Shown piece after piece: positions 11,085 through 23,000 of a stretch of 64,000 bases of DNA. The notes below the pieces were generated by a model. It did no database searches. It was not told where the DNA came from and saw only the letters and a list, made by a program, of their open reading frames with translations. The position numbers and the translations under genes were made by a program. Within the stretch, counting starts at the first letter, position 1. The number at the start of each line of letters is the position of its first letter. Where the stretch lies: NCBI GenBank assembly GCA_905221605.1, contig CAJNDS010002823.1, positions 87,501-151,500 on the forward strand, read 5' to 3'. This DNA is from Symbiodinium natans (taxonomy: Eukaryota; Sar; Dinophyceae; Suessiales; Symbiodiniaceae).

Positions 11085-14000
11085 CTTGGGTCGCTGAGCC
11101 CTTCACCGCTTAACCCCTTAAACCCTGAACCCTTAAACCCTAAACCCTCGACCCTAGCCCTAAGCCCTTAGCCCTAAGCCCTAAACCCTAAACCCTAAAC
11201 CCTAAACCCCTGAACCCTAAACCCCTAAATCCCTTGAACCCTTCAAGCCATACCCTTCGGTTGGGCTCCAGGCTCAGTCAAAGAGCCGACTTCGGAGGTG
11301 GGGTTTAGGGTTCAGGGTTCAGGGTTTAGGGTTCCGGGTCTAGGGTTTAAGGTTTAGGATTCAGGGTTCAGGGTTTAGGGTTTAGGGTTTAGGATTCAGG
11401 GTTTAGGGTTTTGGCTGAGGGCTCGGGACGGGCTTTTGCGATCTAACGGCTTTTGGGGCCTTTTCGGCTCTGGCAACGTCTTGCTGTTGGACGGCGTTTC
11501 GTCAGCCAAGGGCTGAGCGCAGTGCATCTTTACGTGCACGGCATGCGACCAACGAGGGGCCCCAGGGCCCCAAGAAGCTCTGAGGGGATCTTGGGACGGA
11601 CACAAAGTTTAGGGTGTAAAAACTTAGGGCTTAGAGATGATTAGGATGTCTCTAAGGATTTACAGGATGTCCCAAATTTCCGCTCCCCCCGAAGCCCTAG
11701 ACAACGAGAATAAGAACCCTAAGCCCCTCAAAGGGCCACCACGTCGTGCAGGCCCTCAGCTTGTGTGGGACTCTGAATTTCACCCTGCTTCTGAGGGCTT
11801 TGCGACGCCTCCGGTCCCGGTTTCGCGGGAAGCGCGAAGCGCTCTTTGCCGCAGAGGCGGAAGTAGGGCTCCGGTCGTACGTGGGTCAGCTTCATCATGC
11901 CTTGCTAGCCCAGTAGCTATATTACAAACCCTAAACCCTAAACCCTAAACCCTAAACCCTAAACCCTTTTTGGGTTGGTTACTCTATCGAAGGGAACCTT
12001 GAACCCAAAACGAAAAGGGAAAAGGACACCACTGGGGCCACCAAGAGGCCCTTCGCCTGCAGATGTAGGCTCGTCAGGGTGGCGCAGGCCTTGGGCTGAC
12101 TTTGGTGGAGCTCGCCCTCAAGCCTAAACCCCAAACCCTAAACCCTAAACCCTAAATCCTAAACCCTAAACCCTAAACCCTAAACCCTAAACCCTAAACC
12201 CTAAACCCTAAACCCTAAACCGAAACCCTAAACCCTAAAGATCCAAGCAAAGGAAGGCCCAGCAGCCGACAACAAGCCGCCCCCTGCCAGGAGAAGAGCC
12301 GGGGCGGAGAAAAACCAGAGCACTGACGCCTCGAACCTGGGCGAATTAGGTTTAGAGTGCAGGGTTTAGGGTTTAGGGTTTAGGGTTTAGGGTTTAGGGT
12401 TTAGGGTTTAGGGTTTAGGGTTTAGGGTTTAGGGTTTAGGGTTTAGGGTTTAGGGTTTAGGGTGGGCTCATTCATGCCAAGTGCTTGCCAAAACCCTAAA
12501 CTCTAAGGGCACATGGTTTCTTAGTATGGGCCCTTAAAAGGGCACCCCTTAAATACCCCCTACATACCCTATACAAATTAGGGGCGCATGCATCAGAACC
12601 CTTTGAAGGACGTAAGTGACCCTCTCAAGGGCCCATGAAACTACCCTCAAACAAACCCTAAACCCTAAGCCCTAATTAAGCCCTAAGCCCTAAACCCTAA
12701 GCCCAAGCCCTAAGCCCTAAACCCCAAACCCTAAACCTCAACTTGAACTGCAAGAGGCAGCATCGGGGCAAACCCACCGAAGATGCAGACGCCCACGTTG
12801 TAGCTCAGACCCATCCCAGCATTCCGCACATCGACGGGAAAGAGCTCCACCACCTGTGGGGTTTAGGTTTTAGGGTTTAGGGTTTAGGGCTTAATGCTTA
12901 GGGTTAGGGTTCGGGAAGTTAGGGTTTAGGAGTTTAAGCAACCCGGAAACCCGGAACCCCAAACCGTAAGGTTCATAAAGGAGGTCGGGCACCGAAACTA
13001 AGAAAAACATCTTCAGCCCGTCCTCCAAGGGGTATAAGGAGGGACCCCGCTAGGGTTTCGGGTTTGGGATTTAGGGTTCAGGCTCTCAACTCCCCCTTAA
13101 AGAACCCCTAAGGACCCTTATAAGGGTCCCTCCTTTAGTCCCTTGAGTCCTGCAGCATGTGGACCAAGAACAGGGCACCTAAGACGCCGTAGCCCAGGCC
13201 ATACCTGGGTTGAGAACAATGTAGGGTTTAGGGCTTAGGGGAGAAGGGTTTAGGGTTTGGGGTTTAGGGTTTAGGGTTTAGAGTTTGGGGGTTTAGGGGT
13301 TTAGGGTTTAGGGGTTCAGGATTTAGGGCTTAGGGTTTAGGGCTGGCTCCTAGACCCTAAACCCTAGCCCCAAACCCTATAAACCCTAACCCTAAACTTA
13401 AACCCTTGGGACTCCTACACCTTGGCTCGAGATGCAAGGCGATGACGAGCTCCGGCTGCTCTGTGGTGGCGATGGCCCAAAGGAGCGGCGCGCCCAACAC
13501 CTCAACGAGGTTTAGGGTTTAGGGTTTAGGGTTTAGGGTTTAGGGTTTAGGGTTTAGGGTTTAGGGTTTAGGGTTTAGGGTTTATGGTTTAGGGTGTAGG
13601 GTGTAGGGTTTAGGGGGTAGGGTTTAGGGTTTAAGGGCTTTGGGTGTAGGGTTTCTAGGGTTTAGTGGTTTAGGGTTTCGGGTTCGGGTCCAGGGTTTTG
13701 GGGTGCGGCGTTTAGGGGTCTAGGGTTTAGGGTTTGAAGTGCTGTTTTTTGGTGTTTAGGGGTTCAAGTTTTAGAGTCAGAGTCTTGAGCTTTACGGGTG
13801 TGGGGTCTAAGGGCTCTTGGGATTTATAGGGTTTAGGGTTTAGGGTTTAGGGTTTAGGGTTTAGGGTTTAGGGTTTAGGGTTTAGGGTTTAGGGTTTAGG
13901 GTTTAGGGTTTAGGGTCAGGGTTTACAGCTTCCTACTATGATGTCAGGTGTACCTTTCAACCAGCACGAGAAGTGGAGGCTGGCAAGCTGCTTTTTGGGA

Positions 14001-17000
14001 GGATCGAGGGCTTGAGGTTTAGGAGCTTGACGATTTAAGGGGAGCCCAAAACCCCTAAACCCTAAACCCTAAACCCTGGACCCTAAACCCTAAACCCGAA
14101 ACCCTCAACCCGGGCTTAAGGGTTAACTCTGGGGTGTAGTTGCAATTGCGGGCTTGAAAGCGACGAAGAAAAAAAGCCTCTGGAGCCCTGCAGGCCGCAA
14201 GGTCCAAACCTCAAACACTAAATCCTACGCAAAGGCTCCTAGTTGGTACCTTTTAGGGTAGTATACAATATTCTCCAATAACTCTTAGTAGCCCAGTAAC
14301 CATCTTACAAAAAGGATACTGTTTCTTGGCTGCTAATTTAATCAGGGAACCTTGAACCAACACAAGGTTCAAGGTATGACTGGGTACCAAGAGCTAGCCC
14401 CAAAACGGAACTACAGTACTACTCTTTGCTTAAAAACCTCCAACAAAACGAATGATAATACCCCCTATATACTATATTACCCTTAAAAGGAAGAATGCTT
14501 TTCGTTGTTTTTGGGGGTGGTTCTTAAGCAAATGGTAGATTTCTTGGCTGCACTCAGGAGGGTAGCTATAAATTAAACTTTTCGCTGCCTTAATAAGAAA
14601 CCCGGAATAAACCCCAAAAAGGTAAGGATCTAAAGTTACAGCAAAGTACCACAAAGATTATAGCCTTCAGATACACTCTCCCACCTTTTAGGCTTCCTGG
14701 CGATTGGTAGGGAGTTGGGTGCCAGATACCTCCCCATAGAACCCAAACCCAACCACTGCGCCCTGGACTGCAAAACCCTAAGCCCTAAGCCCTAAACCCT
14801 AAACCCTAAACCCTAAGCCCTAAGCCCTAAGCCCTAAACCCTAAACCCTAGACCCTAAACCCTAAGCCCTAGCCCTCTGAAACCCAGCAGCCGTCTGCAC
14901 CACGCTCCCGACCAGCTGGACCAATGCGGTGCCCTGGCGATCTGCCCAGGCACCGACCAGGGGTGCCAGGAAGATGACCTTCTTTGTGGGGAATGAAGGG
15001 GGGGGGGGGGTTGGTCTAGGGTTTGAGGGTTAAGGGCTTAAGGGTTTAGATGCGTGTAGGGTCTGGAAGATGACCTTCTTTGTGGGGAATGGAGGGGGGG
15101 GGAGTTGGGTTTAAGGGTTTCACGGTTTAAGGGTAATGAGCGTTCCAGGGTTTAGGGTTAAGGGAGGTTTTTTTACCCTTGAACACCCAAAACCCTAACA
15201 GTTTAAATTGTGTTTTCAGGGTTCGGGCTTTGTACTACGGGCTTTGGGGATCGGGGGCGGGGGGGGGGGGTAACGTTGTAATTCTTAACACACAAGACCC
15301 TGCAAGCACCCAGACCCGGAGCCTGCACCCGAACTCAACCATCAAAATAATAACAGCCAAAAGAACAATAACACACAACAGCAATAATTTACACGAATAC
15401 GAACATTCGAAAGAAGTAAGAATGACAATAACAAGTAAAAGAAAACAGCAAGGCAGTGCTGGTTTCTGTGGCCTCAACAACTCCCGGGCGAACACCCCAT
15501 TGGGGGGGGGGGGGGGGGGGGGGGGGAGGGGTAAACCCTAAACCCTAAACCCTAAACCCTAAACCCTAAACCCTAAACCCTAAACCCAAAACCCTAAACC
15601 CTAAACCCTAAACCGTAACACAACAGTAGTTGTAAGAATGGTGGTAACACTCGTAAGAACGGTAGCAAAAAACAACCTGGCAGCCCAGGAACCAATATGA
15701 TAACAAGGGCACCCCTTTTGGGTTGGTTACTTTAAAGGGAACCTTGAACCACAAAAGAAAAAGGGTACCAAGAATAACAAGAAGTAGGGGATAGGATTAG
15801 GGGGACCCTTGGGGATATAGACCCTCTGAATAAGGTCCCTGTTTAAGAGAGCCAGAAGAGGGTTCAGAAGGGGTTCCCTTTTAAGGGTCCCCCTTATCCT
15901 ACCCAGGAATAAGATGGGAACTTCCAGTCGAGCAGCCAGGGCATTCGCAGTGGTCCCTGCTGCGATGCGGATTCTGCCGGAGACGCCGCTCTTCCTTGCT
16001 GGGGCATTGCTTGGAGGTTCATGGTACGTATTAAGCAAGTATAAGTGTACTTGAATCTTTACTTATAACCATATTAGGGCACTTAAGGGGCTTATTTAGT
16101 GGGCTATAAGACCTGTTATACTGGGTCAAGAAGTACCATGGTGGGGTTCCCTCCACCCACTTGGGAGGATTTAGGGTGTAGGGTTTTGGCAACTGGGTTT
16201 CTCTACCCACACTCCTGCCCCCCCCCCCCCTCCCCCCCGCGCCCCGAAAAGCTACGCCGTTCGGGGAAATCGCTTCTTCTCGCAGGTGCTGGCCACTTCA
16301 AGCCAAGCACTCTAAAATCCGAAGGAAAACCATAAATACAATATATATATCATGTTCTAAATATGTTTTATCTAATAATTCACCCTTTTCCCGAATGATT
16401 GCATGGCTTTTGGAGGCTGAAGGCCTCCGAGGTTTCCAGCAGGGGCTTTTGCCGCCTGTGAAAACCACCCTCCGTCTACATCCACAAAGTTCCATGGGTT
16501 ATGACGGGCCCTTTTCAGTAAGAACTTTTATTTGGGGTAACCTAGAAGTAGCTTAATGTGAAGAAACATGGGGATGGCAAGTGACTAATATGTGCAGCTA
16601 CTTCGGCTCTTGGGGGGCTTCGGGATTTAGTTGGCTTAGGGCTCTAGCGGCTTATATGGGGGTTCTGCATGGAGTTTAATTTAAGTTCTGTGGCCCCTGG
16701 ATTCTCTTTGGGGGAATGTGGGGGTTGACACCATGTCGAGTCCAATCTCCCCAACCAAAAATCCTAAACCCCTAGGCAACCTACAGTACTAAGGATCCGA
16801 AAAGAAGCTTTGTGAGAAAAGTCTGCAGAACAGTAGGTGTTTAGTCGGTTTGGGCTGTTAAGGTTGGGGTTTTATCCCCTTTCTGGGGGCTTAATTCGGT
16901 TCGACCTCCAAAAAGACTAGAATCAAATTTCGGAGTTGGAGTTAAGGGGTCCGGGTTTGCTGGCTACTGGGCGTCCTCGCCTGGTAGCCAAGTGTCTTCA

Positions 17001-20000
17001 AGGCCACTAGGCCCCACGTCATACCACCATACTGCAGCACTGAGACCGCCGCACAGCTGCACATGCCAACGACCACCTTTGGTCCGTAGGCGGCGGCCAA
17101 CCTTTTGGTTGCCAAAGTGGGGTTTCGGGTTAGGGTTTCGGGTTTAGGGTTTAGGGTTAAGCGTTCAGGGTTTAGGATTAGCGCTGCAAGTACCCCAATA
17201 AGGGATGTAGTAGCTACCTTGCTGATCACAAGCTGTCATACCTGCAAGAATTACATTTGTGGTTTAGGGCTTTGGCTTTAGGGTTTGGGGTTTAAACCCT
17301 AAACCCTAAACCCTAGACCCTGGAAAGCTTAGAGCTGCAAGCCCGGATGGACCTTGCCAAGAGGGAGCAGGGGGTATGCTTAGGTCCTAAATGCCAGAGT
17401 CCTTCCGTCGAACACTTCGAAGCACCCAACCCTATCCCTAAACCCTAAACCCTAAACCCTACACCCTACACCCTAAACCCTAAACCTAAACCCTAATCAG
17501 CTAGGGGGCTGCCGCATCTTGGCCGTGGCCGAAGCGGCAGAGTCGTCCTGCGCGAGCGCGCTCACGGACTTCTTGTTTTGTGTTGGATTTAGGGTTTGGG
17601 GTATAGGGTATAGGGTTTAGGGTCTAGGGTTTAGGGTTTAGGGTTTGGGGTTTAGGGTTTAGGGTTTAGGGTTTAGGGCTACCACACTTCCCCCTTTGGG
17701 AAGCCGAGCCTGCGCCTTGCAAGCCAAGTAAGCCTCGGACTCGGGGATGCACCTGTTGAGCTCTCCCACCCGCCACAAAGCCCAGAAACAAACCTATACT
17801 GGTAGGGTTTAGGGTTTAGGGTGTAGGGCTTAGGGCTTAGGGCTTAGGGCTTAGGGCTTAGGGTTTAGGGTTTAGGGTTTAGGGTTTAGGGTTTAGGGTT
17901 TAGGGTTTAGGGTTTAGGGTTTAGGGTTTAGGGTTCGCGTCGCCTACGGCCCAGGATAGCAGGCACGCCGGGAAGAAGGGCCAGAAGGAACGGCAGCCGC
18001 CAGCCCCAACTCATCATGGCCTCCTTGCAGGGGGTAGGGGGGTTTAGGGTTTAGGGCTTGGGGTTTAGGGTTTAGGGTTGAGGGTTTACGCTGCACTGCC
18101 CAAGTTACTGCTTCGCAAAGAAAAAGCCCCGGAGAGGTGAAGGGATTAGGGCTTCGGGTTTACGGCCTCACCAACTACGAATTGCTTAAGAACCTCCCCA
18201 AAAAAACAAAATACATTGCAAGACTCTTTCTTACTAGGGTAATATACGGAATTCATGGTTTTTTTTTGTTTTTTTTGTTTTTTTTGGGGGGGGGCGGGGG
18301 GGGGGGGGAGGGGGGGGTGGGGGGGGGTGGGGGGGGTGGGGGGGGGTGGGAGGCGTGGGGGGGGGGTGGGGGGGGAGTTTTTCTGAGGTCAAGGCCAGAC
18401 GAGCCTGTTCAGTCGCCCTACCCGGCCCTTACCTCGATCGGTTTCCGAAGCTAGCTCCCTCCCTGCTAGGGTTTAGGGCCCAAAATGGGGCCGAGGCTAG
18501 ACCTAGCTGCTTCGTACCCTGGCCCACAAAAAGCTAACCTTCAATGGTACCAGTAGGAGTGTGTATACCCAAAACGGTTGAAGTTTTTCTACTCAGCTAC
18601 TGAGCAGTACTTTATGGGCGGGGCCAAAGATCGAAAATTAGCCCCCCCCCCTAGAGTTGCAGTTGGCGGCAAAAACACTAACCCCTAATTGTAATAGTTT
18701 GGGGGTAGTTTAGGGTTTAGGGTTTAAAGGTTTAGGGCACAACACGACTGAGCTGCAGCAGAAGACTTGATGTTGGCTGAACAAACCCGCCCCTTGCTCC
18801 TCGCCCAGGGCCTCCTCTGCAAGGAAGCTCACGAGCCTGGCTTCCCCCGAGCTGACATGAAGCAGGGCTCATACTCCTTGTCTGCAAAAAAGGACACCCT
18901 ACACTCACCACAATTAAAAACGAACCTTATACACGCTCACCAATAACAGCGATATAAAGACCTGCTTCACATGAGCGGAGGTTCCCTCCCCAAACACGAA
19001 ACCCTGAACTCGCAAACTCAAAGCCCGAGACCAACAAACATCCTATACAGGGAGGTGTAGGATTTGGGTGACGTCATGACAGGTTGGGTCTCGGGTTCTG
19101 GGGCTGGGGTAGGGAGCAAGCGTCTTGTTTGGGTTGGAAACCCTAAACCCTCAACCCTAAACCCTAGACCCTAAACCCCAAACCCTAGAAGACCCTTAAA
19201 CGCCAAGCCGGTCTCCACCCCACACCCCAAACCCTACACCCTCAAACCCTAGAACCCTAAACCCGAAACCCTAAACCCTGAAACCCTAGAACCCTAAATC
19301 GCTACATCATCCCGAGAAACCCCTAAAAGCCTAAAACCCTAAATAAACCCTAAACCTAAACCGAAACCTAAAGCCTAGGCCCTAAACCCCAAAACCCTAT
19401 TCCTATAGAATAACCTAAACCCTAAACCCTATTACTGTAGAAAAAACCCAAAACCCTAAACCCTAAATCCCTAAAATCGCCCTTAAAAGCCAAGCCAAGT
19501 GGCTGGGCCAAGAAGTACCCCAGCTGGGACGTGGCCGGGACCAGGATAATGCAACTGGCCAGGGACTTCCGCGAACCCACCTCCAGTGCTTAGGGGGTTT
19601 AGGGTTTAGGGTTTAGGGTTTAGGGTTTAGGGTTTAGGGTTTAGGGTTTAGGGTTTAGGGTTTAGGGTTCAAGGTTTAGGGCTTTAAAGGTTTTTACCGG
19701 CCTCCAGTGCTTAGGGCTCCTTTGGGGGGACTTTTCTCCAGGGACCCTGGGTGGAGGGTTTTAGGGTTTAGGGTTTAGGGTTTAGGGTTTAGGGTTCAGG
19801 ATTCCAGGGTTTGAGGGTGTAGGATTTAGGGTTTAAGGTATAGGGTTTAGAGTTCAGGGTTCCTTTGAAGGGACGAAGGGTTCAGTGTTCTTGTTTTTTT
19901 TTGGGGGGAGGGTTTAGGGTTTTAGGTTCACCTCCAGTGCTTAGGGATTTTTTTGGGGACTATAAGTTAGGGTTTAGGGTTTAGGGCTTATCGGGTTTTA

Positions 20001-23000
20001 GGGTTTTAGGGCTTTTGCTTGCGCTGGAGCTGAGGAAACCTCTCCCTGGTGCAAGCAACACCGAAATCAAAGGTACCTCTGAAGGCGCTTTGGGCTTGAA
20101 GGTTCTATATTGAAATACAGGGACTCCAAAAGGAACCGTAGCTCGTTGCACTCCACATAGATAGGTTGCTGGTTCCATAGCCAAGAACCCTCCAAACCCT
20201 CCCAAGTGCGAAGCCCTGAATGCAGAAACCATAAACACCCTAAGCCACAAGCAGCCACAAATATATCAAAGCGAAGAGACCCTGAACCCTAAACCCTAAT
20301 CCCTCAACCCCGAACCCCATCTCCCCTGGTTTCGATTCTTCGGGGATTTCCGTAGTCAAGCGCAAACTTGCTCCAAGAACATGCCTGGACATGAAAGAAC
20401 GAGGCCTACGGGCCTACGCCCTAAACCCCGCAAGCTGAAAACCCACATCCTGAACGTTAACAACCTGAAGCCAAAACCCCTCGAACGCTAAAGGCCAAAG
20501 CCCTAAACCGCCAAAGCCCTACAACCCCAAACCACCAAAATCCCGAAGTCCAGTAGCCCAGTAACCATATTACAAAAGGGCACCCTATTTGGGGTCCGGG
20601 TTGCTTAATTTAAAAGGGAACCTTGAACCGAGAAAAGGAGCATGGTACCACTGAGCTATCCAGTGTAAGCCAGGAAGCCCACCCCCGGGGTTTAGGGTTT
20701 AGGGTTTAGGGTTTAGGGTTTAGGGTTTAGGGTTTAGGGTTTAGGGTTTAGGGTTTAGCCCCAAAGCCCTCAAACCCTAGAGATCAGCGCCTCGGTCAGG
20801 TAGGTGGGAACGGCTGCGATTTCGCCACCGGTGGAGATTCCCTGCCTTAGGAAGCGTGGGGGATTGTATAGGGTGTAGAGGGTTTAGAGATTGGGGTTGG
20901 GGTGTATAGGGTTTGGGGTTTAGGCTGTGTGGGGATTATGGTCGGACTTTGCCGTTGCGAAGAGCATGGGGGCATGTCTGGCTTAGGGTCTGGCACAGTG
21001 ACCCCACGCACACAACTTCCTATGTTATGGCGCACCTTTCCTTATCATCATATCATCAGACCATGACTCCCGAAACCCCAACCCGAAGACCTAAACCCCA
21101 AAACCTGAACCCTACACCTTGAACCCTAAACCCTAAACCCCAAACCCTAAACCCTAAACCTACACCTCGAACCCTAAACCCTAAACCAAAAACCCTAAGC
21201 ACTAAACCCTACACCTTGAACCCTAAACCCTAAACCCTAAACCCCAAACCCTAAACCCTAAACCCTAAACCCTAAACCCTAAACCCTAAACCCAGCCTAG
21301 ACCAAGGCTTACCGGCTTGCCCCCAGCCTTCAGGGTGAAGTTTCGGAGCTTGGGGAAAGGGCTCAGGGAATGACCTTAGACAGTCCCAAAAAGGCTCTAG
21401 GGTTTTGGGTTTAGGGTTTAGGGTCTAGGGTTTAGGGAAAGTTGTGGGTTTAGACTGCGTTTCAGCGGCCCTCTAATGGACCTTCCTCATACGGGATTAG
21501 TGTCCCTTTTTTGGTTACAATGATAAGGCGGCCCCTATTGAGGGTACCTCAAAAAGGGAGGATCATCTTCAGAACTGACCATGCAGCCCTAAACCCTAAG
21601 CCCCAAGTCCTGGACGGCCCTCGTGCGTAGCCAACATACCGCTGACATGATTACACTCGAAAACCCCCCGAACCAAACCCTAGACCCTCACCCCTACGCT
21701 ATGCGGAATAGGCATCCTATAGAGACCCTGAATGCTACCCTGAACCCTGAACCCTAAACCTCTCAACCCCCAAACTTAAACCATCAAACCCTACACCCCG
21801 AAACCCCAAAGTACACTCCAAAAGTACTGTAGGGGCCTGCATAATTAAAATAGAGTCTCGGGGACTCTTATAGCATAGTTACCATTCCAACCCTAAACCC
21901 TAAACCCTAAGGCCTAAGGCCCATACTAGAGCCCGAGTTGCACCAAGCGGAGCAGCACCAGAAGAACGAGGCCAATGGTCCCAGCAACTTGCCCGTTCCT
22001 TGGTTTAGGGTTTAGGGTTTAGGGTTTAGGGTTTAGGGTTTAGGGTGTAGGGTTAAACGGTTTGGGCGTTTTAGGATTCTCTGAGCTCCGGATGGAGGTG
22101 TTTGCAGCGCTTGCAAACAACAAAAAAGGTCGGGAGCTTCAACTCCTGGCCCTATCTTTCCCTAGACCCCCTAAACCCCTCTAACCCTGAGCCCCAAACC
22201 CCAAACCCCAAACCCCAAACCCCAAACCCCCAAACTCCAACCCTAAAACCCTAAACCCTTTAAACCCCGAACCCTTAACCCTAAACCCTCAAACTGCAGA
22301 AAGTTCGATCCTTGTCTCTGAAAGGTCGGCACAAGGCCCTGGCAGACCGTGCCCAACAGCATCCCAAAGATGGACAGGAAGGTCGAGACTTTCCTCTAAG
22401 ACTCAGGGGTTTAGGGTTTAGGGTTTAGGGTTTAGGGTTAGGGTTTAGGGTTTAGGGTTTAGGGTTTAGGGTTTAGGGTTTAGGGTTTAGGGTTTAGGGT
22501 TTAGGTTTTAGGATTTAGGGTTTAGGGTTTAGGGTTTAGGGTTTAGGGTTTAGGGTTTAGGGTTTAGGGTTTAGGGTTTAGGGTTTAGGGTTTAGGGTTT
22601 AGGGCTACTAGGGTTTTTGGGATGCTTTGGGGGTTTGGGGGCATTTTGGGTGTTTAGGGGGGCCTTGCAGGCTCGTGTGAAACGTGAAGCTCTCCTGAAG
22701 ACTGAAGACCACCCAGGAGGTCGCGGCACAGCCACAGGCCCAAACCCTAACCCCTAACCCTAAACCCTAGCCCTAAACCCTAGCCCTAAACCCTAAACCC
22801 TAAACTCTAAACCCTAAACCCTGCACCCTAAACCCTAGCCCTAAACCCTAAACCCTAAATCCTAAACCCTAAGCCCTAGACTGCAACCTAGACATCAAGG
22901 CACAGAAAGCCCCAACCAGTTCAAAAGCCTTCGGCCTCAGACCCCGACCCTGCGCATTTCAAAACTCTACACTATTCAAGCTCTGAACCTCTCTGGTTTC

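Noticed and set aside
11637-11948. 103-aa plus-strand ORF
   Set aside because: Antisense of the last MFS exon; the minus-strand frame continues the MFS chain in phase to a stop.
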